This document shows, in pieces, positions 1-33,345 of a DNA stretch of 64,000 nucleotides; within the stretch, counting starts at the first letter, position 1, and every line of letters starts with the position of its first letter. A program made the position numbers and the translations under genes. The notes beneath the pieces were generated by a model. The model did no database searches and was not told the DNA's origin. It worked only from the letters and a program-made list of their open reading frames with translations. Location: the NCBI RefSeq assembly GCF_001522545.3, contig NC_031777.1, positions 1,531,074 to 1,595,073 on the forward strand, read 5' to 3'. The DNA is from Parus major. Taxonomy: Eukaryota; Chordata; Aves; Passeriformes; Paridae.

Positions 1-640
1 GCTTTTTCCTTTCCCAGGGGATTCTTCCCGTCCCATCGGGGCTCCCGTGGGATGCTGAGGTGTTTGTGGCACACATCCAGACTTTTTCCAGCTTGGGAAT
101 CACGGCCACCCCCTCCAGCCACCCCCTTTTCCAGCTAAAATCTCCAGGGATGAGGCAGAGCCGTCCTGGTTTTCGTCCCACACACGAGCTCTTTTTAAAA
201 TGGCAAATTATTTTTAAATTTAAAATGATTTTCTTTTTCTTCCCAGAAAGGTTTTCCAAGTTTTTCCTTTTTTATAAACTCCCCTTTCCCATCCCAGGAA
301 AACAGGAGATGCTATCGAGCCTTCCCTTGCTCCCCAGCCCTTGGTGTGATAAAATCTTTTACACTTAAAAAAAAGCAGTAAACTGATTTTTTTCCCACCC
401 CCCCCATGGACAAATAATCCTCCTTCTGCCCAGGGAAATTGAGGCACAGGGAGAAGCACCAGGGATGCAGAATCCCAAATCACATCCCTCTAGCTCACAC
501 CATCCCAGGGTATTTATTACCCACCCTTCCTCATGGGGAAACCCCCCGAGGCATCTCCTTTTCTTCTTTTTCCTCCCCAAAAAATACACCAGGTTTGGTT
601 TCAGGGTTTTGTGGTTTTTTTTGATTTTTTTTGTTTTTTT
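1..640. other. Sequence downstream of PBX1, no gene seen
   Basis: AT-rich DNA with T-runs beyond the distal poly(A) signal. No splice-consistent ORF, RNA gene or recognisable repeat family was seen. It may include termination-zone sequence of PBX1. Confidence 0.5.
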
Positions 641-661
641 TTTTTGCAACAAAAGAAACTA

Positions 662-667
662 TTTATT
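662..667 (-). terminator. PBX1: Distal poly(A) signal AATAAA of PBX1
   Basis: AATAAA on the minus strand inside a unique, repeat-free block (about 650-760). It is followed downstream in the transcript by an A-rich stretch; cleavage is expected near 635-655. It is the last canonical signal before sequence with no further gene-like content. Confidence 0.55.
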
Positions 668-772
668 TGGAATATGCATTACCAGTACAAATCAGGAAAC
701 TGTAAAACCTACACCTTGTTAGTATCGTCATAGAACATAAAAGTTTCAATTGGGATCAGAAAGACAGAGGCC

Positions 773-960
773 TTTTTTTTTTTTTTTTTTTCTTTACAGA
801 AGCAGAAAAGCTTAAAGTTTCAAAACCAGGTTGGAACAGAGAGTCTTTTTTTTTTTTTTTTCCTTTTTTTTAAAGGATTTTTCTTTTTTTTCTTTTAATT
901 TTTTTTTCTTTTTTTTTAATATTTGGAATCCATTAGGAAGAGAAGAGGGAAAAAAAAAAA
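773..960. repeat. Cluster of long homopolymer T and A tracts
   Basis: Runs of T at 773-791 (19) and about 846-861, further T-rich tracts to 918, then an A-run at about 949-960. On the transcript strand the T tracts are A-runs inside the 3' UTR, which could cause internal oligo(dT) priming and false 3' ends. Confidence 0.85.
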
Positions 961-1117
961 AAGATGGGGGAGAAAAAAAAAAAAAAATAGAAAAGAAAAA
1001 GCATCTCCAAACTGGATCACCTTTACAAGGGATAGAAAGGGCTTTTGCAAGAACAAAAAAAAAAAAAGCAAACTGACAAAACCAACCCCCCAGGCAATGT
1101 CTGATTTACATCCTCTT

Positions 1118-1149
1118 AATAATAATAATAAAATAATAATAATAATAAA
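1118..1149. repeat. (TAA)n microsatellite
   Basis: TAAT repeated with period 3 and one interruption, in the PBX1 3' UTR. Confidence 0.9.
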
Positions 1150-1842
1150 GGTGTATGAAAACAAAAGGACTCCAGGAAACCTTGGGATTAAAAGTAACAC
1201 CCCAAACCCTAAACTGGTCAGTGATGTGAAAAGCTCAGGTCTTTTTTTTTGTTTTTTGGGAGGAGAAGGAAAATGTTTTTAGGAGAAAACTGAAGTGATG
1301 CCAAGCAGAACCTTCCTCAGAGCTTCTCCTCAAACCCCTCTGTGGGATTTGGGGCTGGATTTGGGGATATTTTGGGGATATTTTGGCCATGTCCCACATA
1401 TTGTCCCACCTCAGCAACGCTGACACAGCCAGGGCTTGGGGCCAGGCTGTGAGACCTCATCCTCAGTGGGTGAGATGAGCTCAGAACATTCCTTGCTCCA
1501 AATCTTGGGACTCTGGGATTTAGGGAAGAGAAACAATCATCTGCACGTTTTGGGAAGATTTCCTGCTTTTTCATCACTTCCAGGCAGCTCAGCAACACCC
1601 CCAGAGTGGAGAAGCACAGGAGCTGAGTCCCCATCTCCTCCCCAAAATCCCATCTCTTTTTGGAGATGTTATCCCACTGCCCAGCCCCAAGGATCTGCTG
1701 GAGCTGGGATCTGAAAGGAGTGAGGAGAAACCCTCCCTCCACCTCCAAAAAAATAACCACCATCACTTTTCACATCACTCTGGTCACAGCTCAAAAGAGC
1801 AGAGGAAGGGGCAAGGCCATCTCAAGACAGGTCAAAATAAAC

Positions 1843-1875
<33 letters not shown>
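1843..1875. repeat. (TCA)11 microsatellite
   Basis: Eleven uninterrupted TCA units on the plus strand; in the PBX1 transcript this is a UGA repeat within the 3' UTR. Confidence 0.95.
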
Positions 1876-1877
<2 letters not shown>

Positions 1878-2356
1878 GCCCCCTCCCCCCATCCCAAATA
1901 ACACAAAAAAAAATTAAAAATAAAAATAACAAGGTTCATTTCTGGGTCTCAACGTTAAGAAACATAAAGTGTTAGACTGTACCTATTAATGCTCACTATT
2001 CCAACCATTTTTTTTTTTTTTTTTTCCTTTTTAAAGTTTTACAAAATGAATTTACCGTCACTTTTTTAAACATTGTGTAAGAAGAAATGAGTGTGCACAA
2101 CTCTACACTTTTCTAGCATTCTTGAACTAATTCACAAATGCGAGAAAATGGGGGGGAAAAAAAAAAAACAAAAAACAAACCCCAAACCATGGGAAAAAAA
2201 CCAAAAACAAACAAAAAAAAAAAAGGAAAAAAAAAGGAGGATGAATGTAGGTAGTTTGATGTTATAAACTATACAGGAATGAAGCGCTTGTTGCCACAGA
2301 AAGAACAGGGATGGGACCTTCCCCCTGTTCAATTTTGCGTGCTAAGAGGGTCATTT

Positions 2357-2370
2357 TTTATTCTTTTATT
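2357..2370 (-). terminator. PBX1: Candidate proximal poly(A) signal cluster
   Basis: Two AATAAA hexamers on the minus strand, at 2370-2365 and 2362-2357, lie within 14 bases. Use here would give a 3' UTR of about 2.7 kb rather than 4.4 kb and drop the A-rich distal part. Usage is inferred. Confidence 0.35.
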
Positions 2371-2529
2371 ATAAACACTATTAAATTCCCACTGCGTTTT
2401 TGGTTTTTTTTTTTTTTTCTCCTTTATCTGAATATACAAGAACATTCATTATCAAATGTTCGTTATCATCAATACTACAAAGAACGAGACACAAATCGCA
2501 AGAAACAATGGAAAATGTTAATAAAGCTG

Positions 2530-2820
2530 AAAGAATCGTCGAGTTTTTTTTTTTGTGATTTTTTTGTTTTTATTTTTTTTGAGTTTCTGCAGGTTTTTTT
2601 TTTTTGTTTGTGTTTTTTTTGTGGTTTTTTTTTGTTTTGTTTTGTTTTTTTTTTTTGGTATCGAAGTCAGGTTTTTCTGGGCAGAAAAGAAAAATAATAA
2701 TAATAATAAAAAAAAAAGAAGAAGAAAAAAAACCCCACAACACTCGGGGCTGGAGCAGGGGAGGAGAAACAAAACCCAAAAATTAAAATTAATTTTTTTT
2801 TTTAAAAAAAAAAAAATAAA
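2530..2820. repeat. T-, A- and AAT-rich low-complexity block
   Basis: Alternating long T-runs broken by single G, then (AAT)n at about 2692-2708 and A-runs to 2820. Part of the PBX1 3' UTR. No coding content. Confidence 0.85.
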
Positions 2821-4737
2821 ATAGCAAAGAAAAAGGCAAGCAAGCAGCTACGCCAACACAAACTGGAGGAACCCAGGAGGGGATTTGCAAAGTACCGTGG
2901 AGGAGCAGTGGGGCAGGAGAGGGCAGCCCCAGCGTGGGCTGGCTCCAGCAGCTTTCCCAGCTCATTCCCAGCTGGTTTCCAGGAGGGATGGTGGCATTCC
3001 TGCAGGAAGCTCGCTGGAGAAGAGGCCTGAGCCAGTCCTGTGTCCCTGCAATGCTTTGCCAGGTTGATGGAAAAGAAGCTGGAAGTGGACAAAAGGCAGC
3101 GCTGAGGGAGGCCAGGGGAAGAGGAGGAGGAAGGTGGGAAGGAGAGGAGCTGGGGAAGGAGGGCAGCACCTCCTGACCATCCTTGGCAGGAGAAGAACCT
3201 TCTCCATGCCCTTAACCCTCAGCTGGGGAACAGCCCCGAGCCCCTCATGTCACATCCTGCTGTGCCACGGGGTCCCCACTCCTGGCACGGATGGAAGGAG
3301 CAGGACAGGACACGATGGCCACGAGGTGACACCGTGCTGGAGCTGGGGCCACACCACCACTGTGCCCTGCAGGACAAGGAACGGGGTTTTTTCCAGCAGA
3401 AGGGTGGAGATATTTTTTGGCAGAGCTCTGATTTTAAATTCTGCTTAATGCTGCTCGGCGCTGGCGGTTCCCACCTGGAGACCAGCACAAGCAGGGCGGG
3501 CACGGACATTCAACAGCGTGAGGTATCGATCCCAAGGGATCCTGGGATCCACCACGAGGTGCCAGACATCCTGCACCCACACCAGTCCCCACCACACCCA
3601 GGGTCTCGATGCAGGCTGGCTCAGCCTCCTCGTGCCCACTGAAAGAACCGATGGCCACGAGTCCCGCCCTGGCACGAAGCTCAGCCCGCTGCCCAGGACA
3701 GCTGGTGCTGCCTCTTCCTGCTCTTCCATGAAAGCCACGTCCTCCCAGCATCAGCCTGAAGGGGCAGGATGAAGCCTCGCTTGCCAGCCACCACTGCTTG
3801 TCCCAGCAGTGGGCCAGAAAAGCTGGGCAGAAAGTCCCATGAGTTCTTCCATGGCCACTGCCCAGGAAACTCCTGGGGGAAAACCAGCAGCTTCAGCACG
3901 CAGCCATCCCCCAGTGGGGCAGCCCCCCGTCCTGCAGAGCAAATCTGGGGCCTCAAGAGCTACCAGAAGCACCTGAGACACTCACCCCAGCACTTCCAGC
4001 CCCTGGCATTCTGCTGCCCATCCCTGACTGCTGGCTTGGCAGGGCTTTGGCAACGCACAAACCTCTGTGGGTCCTGGGTGAACTGGGGAACCCAGCTCCT
4101 GCTGGGAACGGGAGCCAAGGCCCCGTGACACTGCCCTCAGCAGGAGAACTCCACCACCAGCTTCTCCAGGTGCTGTGAGAGAACTGCTGCTGTTCAGCCA
4201 CCCATGCCTGATCCCACACAGCTCCCTGGAGGTGTCAGCACCTCTGCAATCAGCCATGGCAGCGTTCCCCACCTGCCTCTGCCTCCCTTCCTTCCCTCCT
4301 CTTCTCCCCTCCAGCAACAGGCAGGACAGCAGGGTCTCATGGCTTGTCCAGATCACAGCAGCCAGAGTGGGAGGGATGCTTGGCCGAGCAGGGCTGGGAC
4401 TGGGAAGTTTCCCCGGGGCTGGGAATGGGAACGGTACCTTTTGGAAGCGAGGGGGAGCACGCTGGCTCCTTTCTACGTGCACAGGGGCTGGGCCACCTGC
4501 CCTGTCCCTGCAGCAGCCTGGGGACAGCTCACCGGGGCAGGGCTGAGTGCGGGAGGCTGCTGAGACGAGGCAGGAGCGGATTCCCGACGATGGCAATTCC
4601 CTACGGAGAGGTAGCGTGAAAGGAAGGGGGGCAGGGGGCTGCCTGCTAGCGAGGGAGCGAGATGTGACTGAGGTACCCCTGTGGCTCCTCAGAGAGACAC
4701 CCAGCATGAGGCTGTACACTGCTCTGGGGTCGGTTTG

Positions 4738-4757
4738 TGTGGTGGTGGTGGTGGTGG
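4738..4757. repeat. (GTG)n triplet repeat
   Basis: Six GTG-type units in a row in the 3' UTR, CAC in the transcript. Confidence 0.85.
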
Positions 4758-5066
4758 ATTTTTGCTTTTCCTCCTTAAAATCCTTCTACCTTGGGTGGGA
4801 AGCGGGGAGGGGAAGGGAGCGGTGTTGTGGCGGTGGCGGGGAGGGGGAGAGCGGCTTCTACCCAGAAAAGAAAGGGAAGAGAGTATAAAGAAGTGTCCAG
4901 ATTGGCTGAAAAAAGCATCCCGACGAAGAGAAGAGAAGAGAAGGAGTCTTCTTGTGTGTGCTGATTGGGTTCACCTCCAGTCTGACTGCTGCGGTGTTAG
5001 GAGAGGCCCCCTCCCCTCCTGCCCCCGCCGGGGCCGGCTCAGCCAGGGATGCAATTTGCTGGGAGA

Positions 5067-27446
<22,380 letters not shown>

Positions 27447-28079
27447 CTGCAGGAGACAATGGGGAGAGGAAAGCCTGAGTCACATCTGGGGCTTCACTCA
27501 TCCCCGGGGGTCAGCGGGGATTTCTTCCTTCCCAACAGGTTCCCCAACAGGCAGCCTGATGCTCCAAGTTCTCATCACCAAGCTTGGCTTCACTCATCTC
27601 TACTTGGCTTCCAGGGGCACTCCAGCTCCTCTTCCCCTCCTTCCCTCAGGACAGAAGTAGGGCAGAACTGGCAGTGAGCTCACCACAGAGCTAACCCAGA
27701 AAACCACACTTTCTGCTCGAACAAGCAGAGAAACTCCTAGCAACAGCAAGCAAAAAAACCCCATAAATGTACCCAAGCTTGCTGCCAGAAGCCATAGGGA
27801 CCATATCCCGACTCAAGAATGAGATGGGAAGTTGGAATTCTCTAGCCCTGATGTCATCTCGCTCAGGGGTTCTCTCATGTCACCCAACATGTCATTTACA
27901 TCAAGCCCAGATGGCAGGGAAAGACACACACAGCCCAGGGCAACTGTGCCTTGGTTTCCACATCTTGAAATACAGACTGTGGAGAGGGCTTGAAGTCTCC
28001 ATACTTTTAGCCACACACTGGGAACATGTGCAAGAAAAAAAATGTAATAAATTAATTTTCTTCTTGGAAAAATTCTTTT

Positions 28080-28117
28080 TCTTTAAGAATCCAATCTGAT
28101 GATTGGATTCTTAAAGA
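28080..28117. repeat. Perfect inverted repeat (17-bp arms, 4-base loop)
   Basis: Arm TCTTTAAGAATCCAATC (28080-28096), loop TGAT, and the exact reverse complement at 28101-28117. Confidence 0.95.
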
Positions 28118-28149
28118 TGTCTAAACCATGCTGATGTCTAAACCATGCT
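28116..28149. repeat. 17-bp tandem duplication next to hairpin
   Basis: GATGTCTAAACCATGCT occurs twice head to tail, starting within the last bases of the right hairpin arm. Confidence 0.95.
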
Positions 28150-29604
28150 GAGAAAAGGAGCAACGATGAATTAACCCTCCCAGAGTGACTTTTCAAAAAG
28201 AGAATCTTCCTCCCATCTTTGTGTTCTCTGCCTAAATTATTGCTCCAAGTCAAAATTCTCCTGTGAGGGCTTTCCTGGTAAAACAACAGGGGAACATCCC
28301 AACAGCTTGGGATATCCCAATGAAAAATGGAGCTGCTCCATGTCCCCCTCCAAGGTCTGTGTTCAAACACACAACGATAACATCGGATTTCCACACTCAC
28401 ACACTCACTGCTGCTTAATAAACCACATAAATTAAATAAATCCTTGATGAGCAAATTAAAAAAAAAGGCATTTCTTAAGGGGGAAAAAATGATATTTCCC
28501 CATCTCATCTGGCACAGGGGCTCTGAGCACACACACCACCCCTGGAGCACAGATTCTTTGCGCATTCAGAGCTGGGAAATGTTGCATGGATTTTGATAAA
28601 GCCGTGCCCGCTGACACCTGAGATGAATTTGACCTCCTCCCAATCCATGGCACAAAGAACAGCAAGTGATTATTCCTGTCATTTGAAATAAAAAAAAAGT
28701 AGTGGAAGACCTGTTAGTGACAAGAAATAAAATCAGAGTGGCTAAAAAACCCCAGCAAGCACCGGGTATGGTCTTCCCCACTCTGCAATAAGTTAAAGAT
28801 ACAGCTATTATCACCACAAAATTGAAGTTGAAGACCCTGTTGAGAGGTTTGGTTAAGACTAAAATGAGTTTTTTTAAAAAGCTTCAAAGCCTACTGAAAT
28901 TACTATTTTCAGGACGCTTCACTCATTTGTTTAATTTTATTTTATTCAGACATTTGGATCAGTTTTTCATTCATGCATTTATTGTCTTTTTTTTTTTTTT
29001 TTGTGATTAAAATATGCACTGTCAACACAGGTGGGAAAGTGGGCAGAAAAAAGCCTCAAAACAGTAAAACTGGAGCTAATAATAAATAATTCCATGCTAG
29101 GGAGGATCATTTCTATATGGAGGAATGAGGGCAGAGTGCCAAATTTGAAGCTGAGCCCTCAGGAGACAGGACCAGCATCTCCCCCCACCATGGGAGGCTT
29201 CCCATGGCACCCAGCCATGATAAATAGATCCAAGGGGAGAGGACAGATTTCATCAAGAAAATGGGGTCTGTGGTCCATCAACTAAAATATGATGCAAAAG
29301 TAGCCAAATTCCTTAAAAAGAGAAGAGGGAAGTTGACAGGATGCAGCAGGGAGAGAGACTTGCCATGAAAATAAAGAGAATAAATTCCTATTCTTACAGG
29401 ACAAAAAAGAAATAAATAAAAATCAGTCAATTAAAGCACATCAAAAGCCTAAATACAAAAGGAAAGCAACACAGGTTAAAAATAAAAAAAAAAAAAATAT
29501 TAAAAACCACCTCAAATAAACAAATCAAAAGCAGAGTTGCCAAAACAGGCGCATCTGGATTTCAAAAGGGAAATATTTTTAGATTAAAAATCTCAGGAAT
29601 CATT

Positions 29605-29640
29605 GACCTGACAGGTAGGCACGAGTGATTAATTAGTTTA
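29605..29640. promoter_or_regulatory. Candidate MEIS/PREP plus PBX-HOX composite site
   Basis: TGACAG (29609-29614), the MEIS/PREP core, is followed 11 bases later by TGATTAAT (29626-29633), a match to the PBX-HOX consensus TGATTNAT that continues into TAATTAG. Both are on the plus strand. Autoregulation by PBX1 complexes is inference. Confidence 0.4.
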
Positions 29641-30404
29641 TGTTTAGAGAGCTGCTTCCTGATGAAAAGTGCTGTGTATTCCTGGGAGCTTTATTCCTGT
29701 GCCACACACACACAGACCAGCACCCGATGGAGGAGATGTGTCCCCCACAGCCGAGACCTGGGCTTGGCTGCTCACTCAGAATAAAGCCTGGGAGTAAATA
29801 AATGGAAAGGCCCATGTGTCTAAGCAGGACTGATGCTGCTTATTTATCCCTGAAAGGCTGTGCTCAGCAGAGGAGAAGACAAAATGATTATTTAAAAGCT
29901 GCTTTTTTATCTTCCCAGTGCTGGACCCAGCTCTGACACACCTGCCAGGATGCCTGGTGTGTCTTGGGCTCCTTGGCAGCTCTGACCCTCCAAAGTGCTC
30001 CCTGTGATGGGATGAGGCTTTTCTGGCTGGGGGGTTTGGGGTTTGTAGTGTCTGGGTACTTGGTGGCCAAAGATCTGCTCTCCCACCTAATTAAAACAGA
30101 ATAAATGAAGCAGAATGATCTTCAGTGGTCCAGGGGGCTACAGGCATGTAGGCACATCCAGGCATCCTCAGGCCACCCCCCATTTGCTGCTCCTGATTAA
30201 AGAAAAAGGGGGGAAAAAAGGGAAGAACAAAAAGGAAGACAGTGACTGGCAGCTGGGGTGGGGAGGAAAATTCCTGCAAGACTTTCTGTCCTTGGCTGCT
30301 TTCCTGCTGGCTCGGCAGCCTCTGGAGCCGTGGTGCTTGCCACTAGATGGTGCTCAGCCCTCACCCAGCTCCCCTGCTGATCAAAATGCGTTTTTAGATG
30401 TAAA

Positions 30405-30454
30405 TACACACACACAAAATATATATATATGTGTGTTTGTAATATATATATATG
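30405..30454. repeat. (CA)n / (TA)n dinucleotide repeat, partly palindromic
   Basis: ACACACACAC, then ATATATATATAT, GTGTGTTTGT, and a second ATATATATATAT. The CA and GT parts can pair around the TA core. Confidence 0.9.
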
Positions 30455-30570
30455 GGTGTGCTTGAAAAGTAAACCCGAGGCATGTGCCCTGTCCCTGTTT
30501 GCACGGCCCAGCTCGAACGTGGCTGTCACAGGGTCACCATCCCTGATGGCAGCAGAGGGAGAAGCTGGGG

Positions 30571-30843
30571 ACCATGGAGCCACCAGCCTCAGGTGCAGGC
30601 ATGGTCACCACCAGGGTCACAGAGAACCACTCCAGCAGCTCCCAGCTCCCAGATTTTCTCCTTCTCTCTCATTGAGGAAGGGATCACAGCCACAGGGTTC
30701 AGAGAACACTGACCATGGAGCCACCAGCCTCAGGTGCAGCCATGGTCACCACCAGGGTCACAGAGAACCACTCCAGCAGCTCCCAGCTCCCAGACTTGCT
30801 CCTTCTCTCTCCTTGAGGAAGGGATCACAGAGGACACTGACAC
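30571..30843. repeat. 141-bp tandem duplication
   Basis: The segment beginning ACCATGGAGCCACCAGCCTC at 30571 recurs at 30712 and stays nearly identical through CTTGAGGAAGGGATCACAG, with a few substitutions and a short indel near the end of copy two. Confidence 0.9.
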
Positions 30844-33198
30844 AGCCCAGGCCTGGGCTGGCTCTGTGGTGTGGCTGCAGTGCAGGACATGGGAGGTGGT
30901 GGCAGGATTGACCTGCCAGAGAAGCAGGTGAGAAGGCAAAAGCCAAAACCAGCTCCTTGGCTCTTTGCCTGTCCTGCAATTCAGGGACACAGGATTCTCG
31001 AGCCACCAAAGCTTCCAGATGCTGCAAGATGTTTCCCACAACATCTCCTAGGAGCACCTGCAAAGCAGCCAGCTCTGAGCTCAGGTGAGATGAGCAGGCA
31101 GCTCCCCACATGTCCCCACACCCTGGCACCTGAGCCTGGTGTCCCCTCAGGTCACACAGTCTGAGGTACAGCCAGGGTGGGGGGCACAGGGCAGGAGAAA
31201 AGAGCACTTTCCAGACACCTCTGGAGCAGACACCACCCTGGGGATGGCCTGGGGCTGTGAGGATGCCTAATAAATCCACAAAGGAGGGCACCAGACTCTG
31301 GTACTCCATGCCACCACCCCCTATCTTATTTACTCCGTTTTCCTGGGAGCGTTTTTCCAAAGGAATCTGAAAAGCACAGGAGCTGAGCACACAGTCATCT
31401 CTCTTCTCCGAGGCCATGCCAAAATTCTTCCAACTTAGCAACTCTTCCCTCTTCACCCCTCCCAAACCCTCCAAATTAGAGGTGTGCAGGCAGCAGAGAC
31501 AGAAGTACATCACGAAGGCAATCAAACATGCTGGAGGTGACAGCAGAAGCTGAGCAGGAGACTGTGGCTTAGTGACAACAGCAAAGGACCTTCCAGCTCC
31601 ATCTTCCTTCCAGAAAGGACCATTTATCCTACTGCAGTCAGTGCCTTCAAGCTGAGGAGACGTGGGAAGCAGGGCCAGACTCTGTGTACCCCCTTCACAA
31701 GAGGACACAGGGTGTGGTGGTGAGAGATGATGCCAACCCAGGTTGTGACGATGAAGGAATCGGTCCCTCAGAGCCAGCGCCGCTCTTCCTCTGCTGACTT
31801 CAGCAGCCAAAAGCACGGCCCTGTGGAGTTTCTGTGACTGCCTGGTTAAGATTCCCTCTGATATGAGCTGGCAGCTCCTCTGCAGCCCCATTTGCTGGAC
31901 CTGGTGGCTGGGCATTTAAACAAACCCACCCTACAAAGAAACCTGCTGGCTGGTTTTAATGAGTTCGGGAGGAGCGCTCGCCCTCCTGCCCGAGCTCGGC
32001 TGCTTCTGGATGGGTTTTATCGTGGTTGTTTCTGCCCATTCCCAACTTGCTGAATTGCCTTTCCAGGGGGACATTTGAAAGGAGAAGGAGATTTCAAGTA
32101 AATGATTGCAACTTATCGAAAATAATGTGCTACTTAGCATTGGAGACAAGCATCCTGGCAGGCAGAAATGGGAAGCAGTGCCGGAGCAGATGGGAGTAAT
32201 TACGTTGTGATTTTCAGAAGGGTTTTCTTTCCTGCCTCCACTGTGCCTAAGATGTACTGGGAGGTGGGAACAACCCACCCAACAACGGAGTTTTGGGAGA
32301 GGCAAGATAGACAATTCCTCTGTCAGGCTGTGAAGGGGCCTTAGGTGTCACTTTCTCATGGGGAAACCTGAGATGTCCACTGCTGGTGGAGCACTTCTGG
32401 CTGCTCTCTCTGCCCTCTCACACACCTTCAAAGTGGGTGAGATGCCTTCTCCCCCACCAAGGCCACTCCTCAGCCCCAAGAACACCCAACCCAGACACCA
32501 AAGTGTAGCCCAAATCCTTTCCTGGAACAGTGACTGCCTGTGAGTGTGGTACAGACAAAGAAGATGTGGCAATTTCTCCCTGGGAACCCCAAAACTCCTA
32601 CAGATGCCCAAACAACAAACAGCCCGGCTTTGAAACACTCCTGGGACATCAGCTGCCTTCCAGCCTCTTGGGATTTAGGATCAGCAACATCTGCTTGGGG
32701 AGACCTGGCTTCAGGAGTCACACAAGCTCACTGGAAAATGTTGGGGTTTTTAAACATGTTTTTTACAACTCCAGGTCTAAACAAAAACCAGCAAATGCCT
32801 CTCCTAACAAAACCAGCAACTAATCACCGTATTTTAAGCCTATCTCAATATTCCTGGAGCCTGAGACTACATTTTTGAAGGCTGAGGATCAAAGGAATAG
32901 TCCCACCTGCCTCATGTTTGAGGACAATTACACATTCAGGGACTGCATCTTCCTCATGTTTGTAATGTGTAGCCTCAACCAAGTCAGGAGAACTGGGCTT
33001 TGCCTCCTTGGCTGATCCACGATGCCACAGGCTTGAGTTGCTCTTCCCAAACTTTCTCTGTGCAAAGAAGTCTCCAGACCTCATGCACTGACCTAAACTC
33101 TTGGGTTTTTCTCCTATCCAAGTGTATTTGCAGCCTGACTTTTTTCTGAAACAGCAAATCCCCCCCACAGCAAGGAAAATCTAGAGTCTTGGATCCTA

Positions 33199-33345
33199 CC
33201 ACAGAATCCTGGAATGGTTTAGGTTGGAAGAAACCTTAAAGATCATCTTATTCCAACCCTCTACTATGGGAAGGGACACCTTCCACTACCTCAGGTTGCT
33301 CCATGCCTGTGCCACCCTCACAGTGCTCTCTTTAAACACAAAATT
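33199..33345 (-). mobile_element. CR1 LINE 3' end, truncated
   Basis: On the plus strand it starts CACAGAATCCTGGAATGGTT, then TTAGGTTGGAAG, TTAAAGATCATC and GGGACACCTTCCACTA. This is the reverse complement of the common avian CR1 3' tail with its ATTCTGTG terminus. The body is internally deleted after TTGCTCC and then breaks off. No coding capacity remains. Confidence 0.85.

Larger units (their letters stand above)
645..5066 (-). other. PBX1: PBX1 3' untranslated region
   Basis: The region runs from the stop codon to the poly(A) signal at 667-662, about 4.4 kb, close to the length of the long mammalian PBX1 3' UTR. No ORF here looks coding. The stop-proximal half (2830-5066) is GC-moderate unique sequence. 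The distal half (640-2820) has many A- and U-tracts, TAA and TCA triplet repeats, and two unique AT-rich blocks, about 650-760 and 1930-2135, that look constrained. The exact 3' end is inferred from the signal, not from a transcript. Confidence 0.7.
27447..32000. other. PBX1: Intron 2 segment, mostly unremarkable
   Basis: Unique sequence with A- and T-rich stretches (28980-29000, 29400-29520). Notable items are the perfect hairpin at 28080-28117, the TGACAG/TGATTAAT pair at 29609-29633, TA/CA dinucleotide repeats near 30405-30454 and a 141-bp tandem duplication from 30571. No gene. Confidence 0.6.

Noticed and set aside
3982..4719. 245-codon minus-strand ORF downstream of the PBX1 stop
   Set aside because: It lies wholly in the 3' UTR, shows no domain and no plausible translation start context; taken as chance in GC-moderate sequence.
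30405..30454. CA/TA palindromic stretch as a possible structured RNA or origin
   Set aside because: Fully explained by dinucleotide repeats; no other supporting structure.
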